Origin: Funneliformis mosseae
Lineage: Eukaryota > Glomeromycota > Glomeromycetes > Glomerales > Glomeraceae
Length of the DNA: 12,117 nt
Direction of reading: 5' to 3'
NCBI GenBank assembly: GCA_910592005.1
Contig: CAJVPP010003259.1
Span: 1-12,117 of the forward strand
Shown here: positions 1-8,410 of the stretch, one piece after another
Layout of the letters: every line of letters starts with the position of its first letter
Numbering within the stretch: position 1 is the first letter of the stretch
The notes under the pieces: model-generated
Databases searched by the model: none
Told to the model about the DNA's origin: nothing
Seen by the model: only the letters and a program-made list of their open reading frames with translations
Position numbers and translations under genes: made by a program

Positions 1-1375
1 TTTGCACGAATATATCTCAGTATGTCTATTATATATGGACAAAAGCATTATGTTTCCATTTCATAATAAACAATATTTTTTGTTTTATATTGCTATAAAA
101 AAAAGAGCCGTTTTTATTTGACGTTTCGTGATAATTTTACATTCATTGTTTGATTCAAAATGTTTTTTTTTCTTACGAGAAGTTACGCTTTCAAAATCAT
201 CCATCGTTATAATCATCATTTCCCATTGTCATTACAAAAAAAATAAAATATTTTTTTTTTAGTCATTTTGATCTCAGTATTTTTTGATAATACAAATATT
301 ATAATCAGTATTGACTGATTGTTTTAAGATTCAAAGATAAGCAAAATTTTTAAGAAAATGAGGCGCATTAAGATTTACATAGTATTTCCTTGATCTTTAC
401 ATTATTAACGATTAAAAAAAAAAATTAAACTCGTCCTTTAAATGAAAACTAAATTCAAAATCCAGTTGAGTCAGAACACACCATTTCTACTCGAATTGTT
501 GAGGAAGTTGCTTACAAAGTTGATTTCTACATGGATAAAATATTCATGTCTAAATTTTTTTTTTGGAAAGATGTTCTGAACGAGCAAAATTAGCTATATA
601 AATAACTATTTTTTTTTTTAAAAAAAAATAGTATTAGATGAATTTGTGACCTTTCCATTACATAATATTTAAAAAATGCTAATGCAATGATGTCACGTAA
701 AAATGTTATTTAATAGATTACATATTGTAGGAGAAAATCATGATTTTTTACATCAAATTTTAATTCTGAAAACTTTCGTTGTGTACTGTAAACAAATCAT
801 TGACGATATGAATAATGTTTAAATGAGAAATCTTTAAATGTAAATAAATCTGTTCATATACTGTAATTTGCAAAATAAAAATTTATAATTAAACTTATTT
901 TTAAATTCGAGTCTATTGCAAGTTTATCTATAATCAGATAGTCAAGTCAAATTCATATTAAATAATGACTCAAATTTATTTCACACCCGTTCTGATTTAA
1001 GCATCGATCAAAACCTGCTGGATGTTATAACAAGAAGGTTGATAATATAAATATATATTTTTATTAACTAAATTTTGTGATGCAATATATGATAATTAAA
1101 TAGAAATAATAAAACTATCATAGTTCTTTTTTAATTTTAATAATTTCGTCAAGATATTTATTGGTATAAATAAGATTTAATAAATCACAAAAGAAATCAT
1201 AAAAAAATGAAAAATAATATTAAAACCAAAAGCTTAGCAGATAGGAATGGGATGGTTGACTCAGAGTCGTTAACACTATATACAGTTTATATTAGTTTTA
1301 GGTGATTCTACTTTATATAGTGAAAGCTATAGCTATTCCCTAAAAGGAAGAATAGATATAAATTTGGTTAGCTTC
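1..1375. other. AT-rich left flank without a convincing gene
   Basis: This stretch is dominated by A and T runs, and stop codons are frequent in all six frames. I see no tRNA, no conserved protein motif and no long open frame. The only coding-like patch is the short pair of open frames at 442-593, listed separately. The last 150 bp before the repeat (about 1226-1375) are somewhat less AT-rich but still show no recognisable feature. Confidence 0.6.
442..593 (+). other. Short coding-like patch, two overlapping open frames
   Basis: Two plus-strand frames are open over the same bases. One starts with an ATG at 442 and ends at a TGA at 577-579 (45 codons, Leu/Lys-rich). The other is open from 453 to a TAG at 591-593 and has a more protein-like composition, with a mix of Glu, Val, Asp, Thr and aromatic residues (for example RIVEEVAYKVDFYMDKIF); it has no ATG near its start and a TAA lies just before it. 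In DNA this AT-rich, two frames open for about 45 codons is mildly unusual. I recognise no family. It may be a scrap of a decayed gene or chance. Confidence 0.2.
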
Positions 1376-2700
1376 ATGCAGGGCCATTTTTATTTATACC
1401 TTCACTACAGTGATGAACTGGTCAGTTTTGTTCAATGGTTCCATCCAGTTTTTAGCCTAAGAGAAGAACCTAAATAAATAAAAAATATTAAATAAAAATA
1501 TTAAAATAAAAATTTATTAAAAAAAATAAAAAATAAAAAAAAATTTATGTTGGCTTACCTTTGCCGTAGTGACGAAAGACCCAAGTTAAACCTAAATAAA
1601 TAAAAAATAAAAAATAAAGTTATGTCAGCTTACCTTTACCACGGTAATGAACTAGACGATTCTGTTCAAAAATTCCATCCTATTCTTAACTTAAGTGGAG
1701 GAACAGATTCAATCTAAAAAAAATATAAATATTAATAAAAATATAAACTAAAAAAAAATCAAATCAAATTAAATTGACGGCTTACCTTCGCTGTGGTGAT
1801 AGTAATTTATTAATAATTATTTAATTTTTATAAATTGATTTTTTTAATTAAATTTTTAAATTTATTTCTAATTTTTAATTTGTTTATTTATTAATTTAAA
1901 TGTAATTGTTAAAAACCTGAGATTATAAAAAAAATTAAAAAAATAAAAAAATTATCTTTTAATTATTATTTCTAATATAATATTTTTTTACAGTAATTTA
2001 AAATTAATATTTTATCTTAATTTAATTTTTTAATTTAATTTTTTTAATTAATTTTTTTATACTAAAATTTTTTTTAATTATTTTATTGATTTTTAATTCT
2101 ATCCTCTACAATTTGATTTTTTTCAACTTTAATTTAATTTTTAATTACTCGCCATTTTTTTTTTGTTTTTTTTCATTTTATAATGCACACATTCTAATAT
2201 TTAATTCCATATTTATTTAATTATTTTTTAATTTGCATGTATATTTAATTTGATTATTTTATTTTATATTTTGGATTTAATTTTTAGGATCTTTCAAGCA
2301 TTTATTCAATGAATTGATCAATTATATTTGATTAATTGAATTGAAATCAAAAATTATTGAATCTTGAAAAATGATAATTGATTCTCAAATCAATTTGAAT
2401 TCTTACATTATAGCATCGAAAACACTAAAACCTATTTATTAAAAAATACTACTTATGTTGTACTATCAAACACAAAAAAATGTTTCATAATTATTTTTTT
2501 AAAAAATGAAACTGCTCTTTAAAGAATTAATATAAAGAAGTACCAATAAAGCATTACTCTTAAGTTCTCTATCTAAAAAACTAGTGATCCAAATAAAAAA
2601 AAGATAGAAACAAAAAAAAGTAAAAAGATAAAAAATAAAATAAAAAGTATTACTTACTACAATGGTATATACAAGTAAAATTAATAATGATATTTATAAA
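1376..2700 (+). repeat. 1.3-kb direct repeat, copy A
   Basis: Copy A matches copy B (3317-4635) in the same orientation at a constant offset of 1941. Positions 1376-2328 show no difference at all by direct reading. Positions 2329-2700 differ by 21 substitutions (18 transitions, 3 transversions) and three small indels. The unit starts at ATGCAGGGCC and ends at TATTTATAAA; the flanks on both sides differ between copies, and I see no target-site duplication and no TG...CA ends. The left 430 bp hold the exon-like modules. The rest, 1800-2280, is almost pure A/T. The right part includes the palindrome AATTGATCAATT at 2312-2323. It is probably a dispersed family member of unknown class. Confidence 0.95.
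1400..1803 (-). repeat. Cluster of four diverged exon-like modules (copy A)
   Basis: Read on the minus strand, four related modules sit in an A/T background: 1634-1713 (80 nt), 1559-1591 (33 nt, middle missing), 1400-1469 (70 nt) and a truncated one from 1786 to about 1803. The three with a left boundary are preceded by a T-rich tract ending in TTTAG. All four end in AAG followed by GTAAGC or GTATAA, which matches the fungal 5' splice consensus. The two long modules align over about 70 nt, sharing CTGGATGGAA/ATAGGATGGAA, TTGAAC and AGTTCAT blocks. All three frames of the long modules contain stops, so they do not encode an obvious peptide now. They could be remnants of a spliced non-coding transcript, of duplicated exons, or of a dispersed repeat whose ends resemble splice sites. 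Confidence 0.6.
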
Positions 2701-3316
2701 ATTAAAATTCTTGTTAGTCTGAAATGAAGTGAAGGACTATATATGTCTATGCAAAGTGTCTTGATGTCTGCTCGCTCAATCTGTGAGTAGATGCTATGTG
2801 ATTCGTTTCTACTGAATCATGAAATCGACAAAAATAGAAATACGACATACATGTATTTAATTAAAAAAAAATAATAAACAAATTTTAAACTTTTTGAAAA
2901 ACAAAAAAAAAATTATATACTTTTTAATTTATCTGTTCTTTGGTTATTATATATCAAAAAAAATAAACTTCTCGTTGCACAACAAAATATACCGCTAAAT
3001 CTATCATTACTAAATGTGCAAAAAAAACCCCCTTTTCGTACGATTTGTTTTTTTTTCCTTGTACCAATGTACAAATCCTGTTCTTAAGATATTAAAAAAA
3101 GTAGGCGCTCTTCTTCGTCTTTTCTTTCTTAAAGTCTTTTGCAAGCTTTTATTCGTTAAAGCCTGTCAAAGGTAAACTGCTTAAAGAAAATATCTCTAAG
3201 AGAACAGACCCTCGATACCACAACAAACGAAAGATTCACTGCAAATTCTCGACTCCTGAGATTTATTTTAGTTCTTACTAAAGTGAATCCCTGACTCTTG
3301 TGAACTATTATTGCCT
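2701..3316. other. Unique spacer between the two repeat copies
   Basis: This 616-bp segment is found once and is less AT-rich than its surroundings, especially 2720-2850 and 3090-3316. The minus strand is open from 2816 down to a TAA at 2694-2696 (40 codons), and the plus strand is open from 3105 to a TAA at 3279-3281 (58 codons, no ATG), with basic, mixed-composition residues such as KENISKRTDPRYHNKRK. I recognise neither. They may be fragments of an older gene interrupted by the repeats, but length alone does not prove coding. I see no tRNA or structural RNA in it. Confidence 0.4.
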
Positions 3317-4635
3317 ATGCAGGGCCATTTTTATTTATACCTTCACTACAGTGATGAACTGGTCAGTTTTGTTCAATGGTTCCATCCAGTTTTTAGCCTA
3401 AGAGAAGAACCTAAATAAATAAAAAATATTAAATAAAAATATTAAAATAAAAATTTATTAAAAAAAATAAAAAATAAAAAAAAATTTATGTTGGCTTACC
3501 TTTGCCGTAGTGACGAAAGACCCAAGTTAAACCTAAATAAATAAAAAATAAAAAATAAAGTTATGTCAGCTTACCTTTACCACGGTAATGAACTAGACGA
3601 TTCTGTTCAAAAATTCCATCCTATTCTTAACTTAAGTGGAGGAACAGATTCAATCTAAAAAAAATATAAATATTAATAAAAATATAAACTAAAAAAAAAT
3701 CAAATCAAATTAAATTGACGGCTTACCTTCGCTGTGGTGATAGTAATTTATTAATAATTATTTAATTTTTATAAATTGATTTTTTTAATTAAATTTTTAA
3801 ATTTATTTCTAATTTTTAATTTGTTTATTTATTAATTTAAATGTAATTGTTAAAAACCTGAGATTATAAAAAAAATTAAAAAAATAAAAAAATTATCTTT
3901 TAATTATTATTTCTAATATAATATTTTTTTACAGTAATTTAAAATTAATATTTTATCTTAATTTAATTTTTTAATTTAATTTTTTTAATTAATTTTTTTA
4001 TACTAAAATTTTTTTTAATTATTTTATTGATTTTTAATTCTATCCTCTACAATTTGATTTTTTTCAACTTTAATTTAATTTTTAATTACTCGCCATTTTT
4101 TTTTTGTTTTTTTTCATTTTATAATGCACACATTCTAATATTTAATTCCATATTTATTTAATTATTTTTTAATTTGCATGTATATTTAATTTGATTATTT
4201 TATTTTATATTTTGGATTTAATTTTTAGGATCTTTCAAGCATTTATTCAATGAATTGATCAATTATATTCGATTAATCAAATTGAAATCAAAAATCATTG
4301 AATCTTGAGAAATGATAATTGATTCTCAAATCAATTCGAATTCTTACATTATAGCATCGAAAATACCAAAACCTATTTATTAAAAATACTGATTATATTG
4401 TACTATCAAACACAAAAAAATGTTTTATAATTATTTTTTTAAAAAATGAAACTGCTCTTTAAAGAATTAATATAAAGAAATATTAATAAAGCATTACTTT
4501 TAAGTTTTCTATCTAAAAAACTAGTTATTTAAATAAAAAAAGATAGAAACAAAAAAAAGTAAAAAGCTAAAAAATAAAATAAAAAGTATTACTACAATGG
4601 TATATACAAGTAAAATTAATAATGATATTTATAAA
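3317..4635 (+). repeat. 1.3-kb direct repeat, copy B
   Basis: This is the second copy of the unit at 1376-2700, in the same orientation. Positions 3317-4269 are identical to copy A. From 4270 onward the copies diverge by about 6%, mainly C/T and G/A. Copy B keeps CpG at 4270-4271 and in the CAATTCGAAT block (about 4334-4343), where copy A has TpG. Copy B has T where copy A has C at several sites near its right end. It is 6 bp shorter because of indels of 1, 1 and 4 bp. The right edge is followed by unrelated AT-rich sequence. The mixture of a perfect and a decayed part suggests gene conversion or a composite origin, not a single recent duplication. Confidence 0.95.
3341..3744 (-). repeat. Cluster of four diverged exon-like modules (copy B)
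   Basis: This is the exact counterpart of the module cluster in copy A, lying wholly in the identical part of the repeat: 3575-3654, 3500-3532, 3341-3410 and the truncated module from 3727 to about 3744. Donor-like AAG/GTAAGC edges and TTTAG acceptor-like edges are on the minus strand as in copy A. Because the sequence is identical to copy A, it gives no independent evidence for selection on the modules. Confidence 0.6.
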
Positions 4636-5497
4636 AATTTAATATAATACATGTGTCACTTTTAAATATTAAGGCTGATCCCTGGGCTGACTAAGATCAT
4701 GAATCTAGTTTCTTGTAATATAATCAATCTGTTAAAATCTGATTCATTTATAATTCACTTTTATCTGATATGTAACGTTTATCAAAAACCTTTTAGCTAT
4801 TTCTCTGAATAAGTACTGCAGAAAAAATATCATTTTCTGCAACTAAAATTGTACTAGAAGGATCTAACTCTTAACTAGAGCTAACTAATCAATTTTTATA
4901 CATATTCCTTTTATATTTAGGTTAAATAAATATGAAAAAAATATATCACCTTAAATTTAGGTATTTTTTTTATTTCAGATTTTCATACTTTACAGAAACC
5001 CGTGATTTTTAATTAAATTGTTACGTGATTAATTAAAATTTGTCACAAATTAGTTTCAATCTTGTAATTGCATATTTTTTTAACAAAGTCATAAAAAATT
5101 AATAATAATTCAATTAAATTAGTTGCAAAATTTGTAATAACTTATTATAAATGTTTTAAAATTTTTTTATCAATGTTGAAAATTAGTTGAATAAAGTAAT
5201 CTTAAAAATTTATGCGAAGTTTTGGCAAGTACTTGTAAATGAATTTAAAATGAAAAATTACTAAATACTAATACAAATAATAAATTAACACTTTAATAAA
5301 TGTAAAATAAAACTTAATAAAATTTTAATAATAAATTTTTCGAAAATAATTATAAATAAATGCATTTTTGATAAAATTAAAAATTTTAATTTTATAAAAA
5401 AATTTTAATAGGTAAATTTTTTTGCTAAATAAAATTTAAAATCAATAAATACCAACTAAATACAATTTAATATTAATAAAAAAAAAGTAATTTATAA
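4636..5497. other. AT-rich intergenic stretch
   Basis: No coding-like frame or known RNA is visible. The sequence consists mostly of A/T runs with an AATTTTAATAA-like flavour from about 5150 to 5480. The only structured element I can support is the perfect hairpin at 4817-4841. Confidence 0.6.
4817..4841. repeat. Perfect 9-bp inverted repeat (hairpin)
   Basis: TGCAGAAAA at 4817-4825 and TTTTCTGCA at 4833-4841 are exact reverse complements separated by 7 nt. It has no T-run typical of a terminator and no adjacent gene. It could be a trace of a small inverted-repeat element or chance in AT-rich DNA. Confidence 0.6.
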
Positions 5498-6655
5498 CTA
5501 TAAATTACTGGCGAAATTTTTATCATTTCGTAATAGAACTATGATGCTTTTTGTTAAAGTATCTAAAGTTTTGATCTTTTTGGTATCTTTTGATGAATAA
5601 TTAATAGCAAATGCATGCTAAATAAATTTATATAAATAAGGCATGGAATATTAAGCGTATAATTCATTCATATTAGTAGCTTTTAATCACTGATTTAGCA
5701 TGCAAACTGTTTCATTCTCATCAATGAAAGTAATAATTTCTTCTTTTTGTAAAGGCTCATTGTAGGTCTATAATTAATTAAATTATTATTAATTTCAATA
5801 AAAAAAAGAATATTTATTTGATATTTAACACTAACAATCTTCTTTTTTCTTGAACAATCTAACCGAATCTTCAACACTGTTAACTAACTTATTACAGAAA
5901 TTACTGAAGTGCCTATTTGCTGTTTAAATCTATTCAATACCTTCGGTATTGTTGAGATCACACTTTATAACATTTCTTATCAATTCTTTAAGTATACTTT
6001 TCTGGGAATTCTGAATGCGAAGGAAAAAATATTTTAATTCTTTATGATAAGCCTTCGCCTTATTATCTTATTTTTGTGATAAAGTAACTCTAGAAGATAT
6101 GAATAATGATACTTTTACAGCTGGTATCAGCATTGATAAATGTATATTATTTGCTAGCTGTAAAATATTAGAGATTATACAAAATTATGAATAAAGTTGA
6201 TAAATTATCATTTCATCAAATGATAATGCTATATTGAAATTTGTCATATTTTGAGTAAAAATAAACATATTATTAAAAATGATCAATATATTATCTTTTA
6301 ATTTTAAAGGTATCGATTTCATCAGTCTTGAAAGTAATGATATTTATTACTTGATTCTAGAGCCATTGATAGTTTATTTGAAGAAAAAATCATCAATTAG
6401 ACTATTTGCTCTTGAATCAACCGTTGACATCATTCTTGATTGAATAGTTGTATTTAAAGTAAAATCTTGAAATTTAGATTCTGACTTTAGGATTGATATT
6501 AATCTTGAGTCTCGTCCTATTTCTAAAGAGCTCTGTTGTAAAATTTCTTCATCATTGCTATCATTAAAATTGGTATTATTATTTTATAATTAACACCATC
6601 ATCTTTTAAGAGTTCAGCAATAATTTGTGACGATAAAAGATCAATTATTTGATAA
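5498..6655 (-). pseudogene. Decayed unrecognised protein gene, minus strand
   Basis: Reading right to left, protein-like stretches follow one another: about 6650-6580 (IDLLSSQIIAELLKDD), a frame change, an open run of about 70 codons at about 6590-6376 (Ser/Asp/Glu-rich, with EIGRDSRLISILKSESKF), a poly-T frame slip near 6375, then another shift to a long frame at about 6330-5830 containing ANNIHLSMLIPAVKVSLF and IQNSQKSILKELIRNVIKC with only scattered stops. A final 90-codon stretch runs from 5767 to a TAG at 5498-5500 with three internal stops. A GTTAGT...ATAG segment at 5768-5835 could be a 68-bp intron, although the codon phase across it does not fit. The stops are TAA, TAG and TGA, as in the retrotransposon. 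I recognise no domain. Composition (charged and polar residues, few homopolymers) is unlike the surrounding A/T filler, and stop density is clearly below what this base composition would give. It could be a host gene family relic or a transposon ORF. Confidence 0.42.
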
Positions 6656-7157
6656 AATTAAAAGAAAAAATAATTAAAAAATAATTAAATGATTATCATT
6701 ATTGTTATTAAACTTTATACTTTTAAATTAAATTACAAATTTGGTTATTACTTTTATAATTTTTATTTGTTCAAAATGCTTAATAATAGCCAACTGCAGG
6801 AAACCTTAACATGTAATAGTAAAGAATCTATTATATAAAAATTAAAAATAAATACGAATTATAAATAAATTATAATATTAAATTAGTCAAATAAACTTTT
6901 TAATTATTCACTTATATTAAAAAAATTCCATAAACAAATTTATTTATAAATGATTACTAAAATTAGTTTAGTACTTATATAATTTATAAATTTTATAATA
7001 TAAATTGTTAAAGTTGACTAACAATTATAATTTGAAGTCAATTTTATGTAATAATATAAAAAAGGTTATTTATTTTTAAAATTTAACTATATAAATAAAT
7101 TATAAATAAACTTTATTTTTTTTTTTTACGATTTGCAACCTTTTTTTCCTAAAAAAA
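6656..7157. other. AT-rich divergent intergenic region
   Basis: This lies between the 5' sides of the minus-strand and plus-strand pseudogenes. It is nearly all A/T, with many TTATAAAT-like words, and would be where divergent promoters sat if both relics were once genes. I cannot point to a specific promoter element; TATA-like words are everywhere and therefore uninformative. Confidence 0.4.
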
Positions 7158-7955
7158 ATGTTTCATAACTGTTATATCTCATATAATTATCTACAAAATT
7201 ATATAAGATATCCACATAATAAATTATTAAATATTAAAGATAATGAAAGGAATCTTAAAATTAATAGTAAATATATTACATTTATATAATGAATTATAAA
7301 GATAACTATTGATATATTTAATAATAAATTTGTTAAATAGATTGTAAATACAGGTGTAGGGATAAAAAAAATGGTGCATCGCATATTCAATAATATTGTA
7401 TTACAAATAAATCAGAAAAATGTAGAACTCGATTTGTTAAAATGATATATAATATTGTTTGCAATATGGCATTTTCTTGATAGATTTATTGATTTTTAAT
7501 ATTCTTCTACAAATAATGCTTTAAAACCCTTTTACATTACTAAAACGGTTGATAAATAGTATATTATTAAAAAAACTTTTGATGATCCTGATTGTGAAAA
7601 TATAAATGAAGGTTTCTTACAATTTACATATGAACTGGTATTCTTAAAATCTTAATTAATAAATATTTTGCTTATATTATTAGTAAATAGCCTTGAAGAA
7701 AAATATATCAAGATGAAAAGTTGAAGAATTTTACCAGTTGATTATGATTTTTATGTTGTAACAGGATTGGATTGATGAACATGATGCAGCATATTGCAGA
7801 TATAAATGTTAGATATATCAGACATAATTGATATATTTGATATATTTGATATACTGAACATATTTGATATAATTGATATCTTTGACATATCAGACATATT
7901 AGATATATTTGATTTATTTGTTATATCCATCTATGTATTAATTAAATATAAATAG
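7158..7955 (+). pseudogene. Decayed unrecognised protein gene with tripeptide-repeat tail
   Basis: One frame (starting with the ATG at 7158, itself preceded by open codons from 7110) stays in register for 266 codons to the TAG at 7953-7955 with 12 internal stops: 7287, 7290, 7338, 7443, 7497, 7557, 7653, 7722, 7773, 7776, 7782 and 7803. By base composition roughly twice as many would be expected. Between them are protein-like stretches, for example HFLDRFIDF, NNALKPFYITKTVDK, KTFDDPDCENINEGFLQFTYE and LPVDYDFYVVTGLD. Near 7765-7805 the neighbouring frame reads DWIDEHDAAYCRYKC, so one frameshift there is possible. The last 49 codons (ATG at 7806) are the Asp-Ile-X repeat described separately. 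I recognise no family. The stops are again all reachable from CAA, CAG, CGA or TGG by one transition. Confidence 0.38.
7812..7928 (+). repeat. 9-bp minisatellite, 13 units, encoding Asp-Ile-X
   Basis: Thirteen consecutive 9-mers fit the consensus GATATATTT without any indel (units such as GATATATCA, GACATAATT, GATATCTTT, AACATATTT). Read from the ATG at 7806, they give a regular tripeptide series: Asp-Ile followed by Ser, Ile, Phe or Leu, with Asn, Leu or Val variants at a few positions. The frame closes at 7953-7955 after 49 residues. It may be an expansion at the end of the preceding decayed gene, or a simple minisatellite whose unit length happens to keep a frame open. Confidence 0.85.
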
Positions 7956-8120
7956 AAAGCAATAGAATCATATAAACGGTAATTCACTTTAGTTTATTTT
8001 TTAGTTTTCTTTTAGTTTTACTTTTAGATACATATCTAGTAATTCTTGTAAAGGTGCCTGGCCTAACATCTCACTTAGTACTTTAACTCTTTTGATTTCT
8101 TTTATTCTTTCTTATTTTTT

Positions 8121-8140
8121 TATTATATATATATATTATT
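8121..8140 (+). promoter_or_regulatory. Possible TATA region of the LTR
   Basis: An alternating TATATATATATA core sits inside the candidate LTR about 280 bp before the gag ATG. It is the most regular TA run near the element, but TATA-like words are common throughout this window, so support is weak. Confidence 0.2.
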
Positions 8141-8325
8141 ATCTCTTATTTTATTTTTTTTATCGTTAATAAATATATTATTATACTTCTGAATCAATTG
8201 AGCTGCCTTACTTCTAGACTTGTCGTAAATATACTATCGTGTAGATTATAAATCTTGAGTAAATTGAATTGAGTTACTACGTAAACTTAAAAGAATTACC
8301 ACTCGAAAACCCCATCTAATAGTCA

Positions 8326-8341
8326 CAATTCGCAAGAATTG
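8326..8341 (+). repeat. Hairpin with GCAA tetraloop before gag
   Basis: CAATTC (8326-8331) and GAATTG (8336-8341) are perfect complements around GCAA, a GNRA-type tetraloop. It lies at the presumed LTR end, 12 nt before the candidate primer-binding site. In RNA it could be a structured leader element; a role is inference only. Confidence 0.5.
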
Positions 8342-8353
8342 CATATTAATATT

Positions 8354-8372
8354 TAGCGACGATAACAGGACC
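8354..8372 (+). other. Candidate tRNA primer-binding site
   Basis: TAGCGACGATAACAGGACC lies 38 nt before the gag ATG, where LTR retrotransposons carry a sequence complementary to a tRNA 3' end. Such sites normally start TGG (pairing with CCA); here it reads TAG, one G-to-A change away, consistent with the transition decay seen elsewhere in the element. I cannot name the tRNA. Confidence 0.3.
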
Positions 8373-8410
8373 TCCTTTTCTTATTTACGTAATACTATGA
8401 GAAATACCCT

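Larger units (their letters stand above)
8047..8343 (+). repeat. Candidate 5' LTR of the Ty3/gypsy element
   Basis: A long terminal repeat should lie just upstream of the primer-binding site. A segment beginning TGTAAAGG at 8047 and ending AATTGCA at 8343 has the TG...CA ends and a short imperfect terminal inversion (TGTAA/TTGCA). It contains a TATA-like run near 8121-8140. The 3' LTR lies outside the window, so the borders cannot be confirmed, and other TG starts nearby are possible. Confidence 0.25.

Noticed and set aside
1376..4635. The two 1.3-kb copies as LTRs of a small retrotransposon
   Set aside because: No TG...CA ends, no target-site duplication, no primer site or polypurine tract next to the copies, and the divergence is uneven along the repeat.
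5695..5877. 60-codon minus-strand ORF as an independent gene
   Set aside because: It crosses frames of the larger decayed minus-strand locus and its middle is the AT-rich intron-like segment 5768-5835; the neighbouring frame over 5695-5767 is more protein-like.
7199..7390. 63-codon minus-strand ORF, Ile/Leu-rich
   Set aside because: It is antisense to the plus-strand relic; strongly hydrophobic composition is what AT-rich antisense DNA gives by chance.
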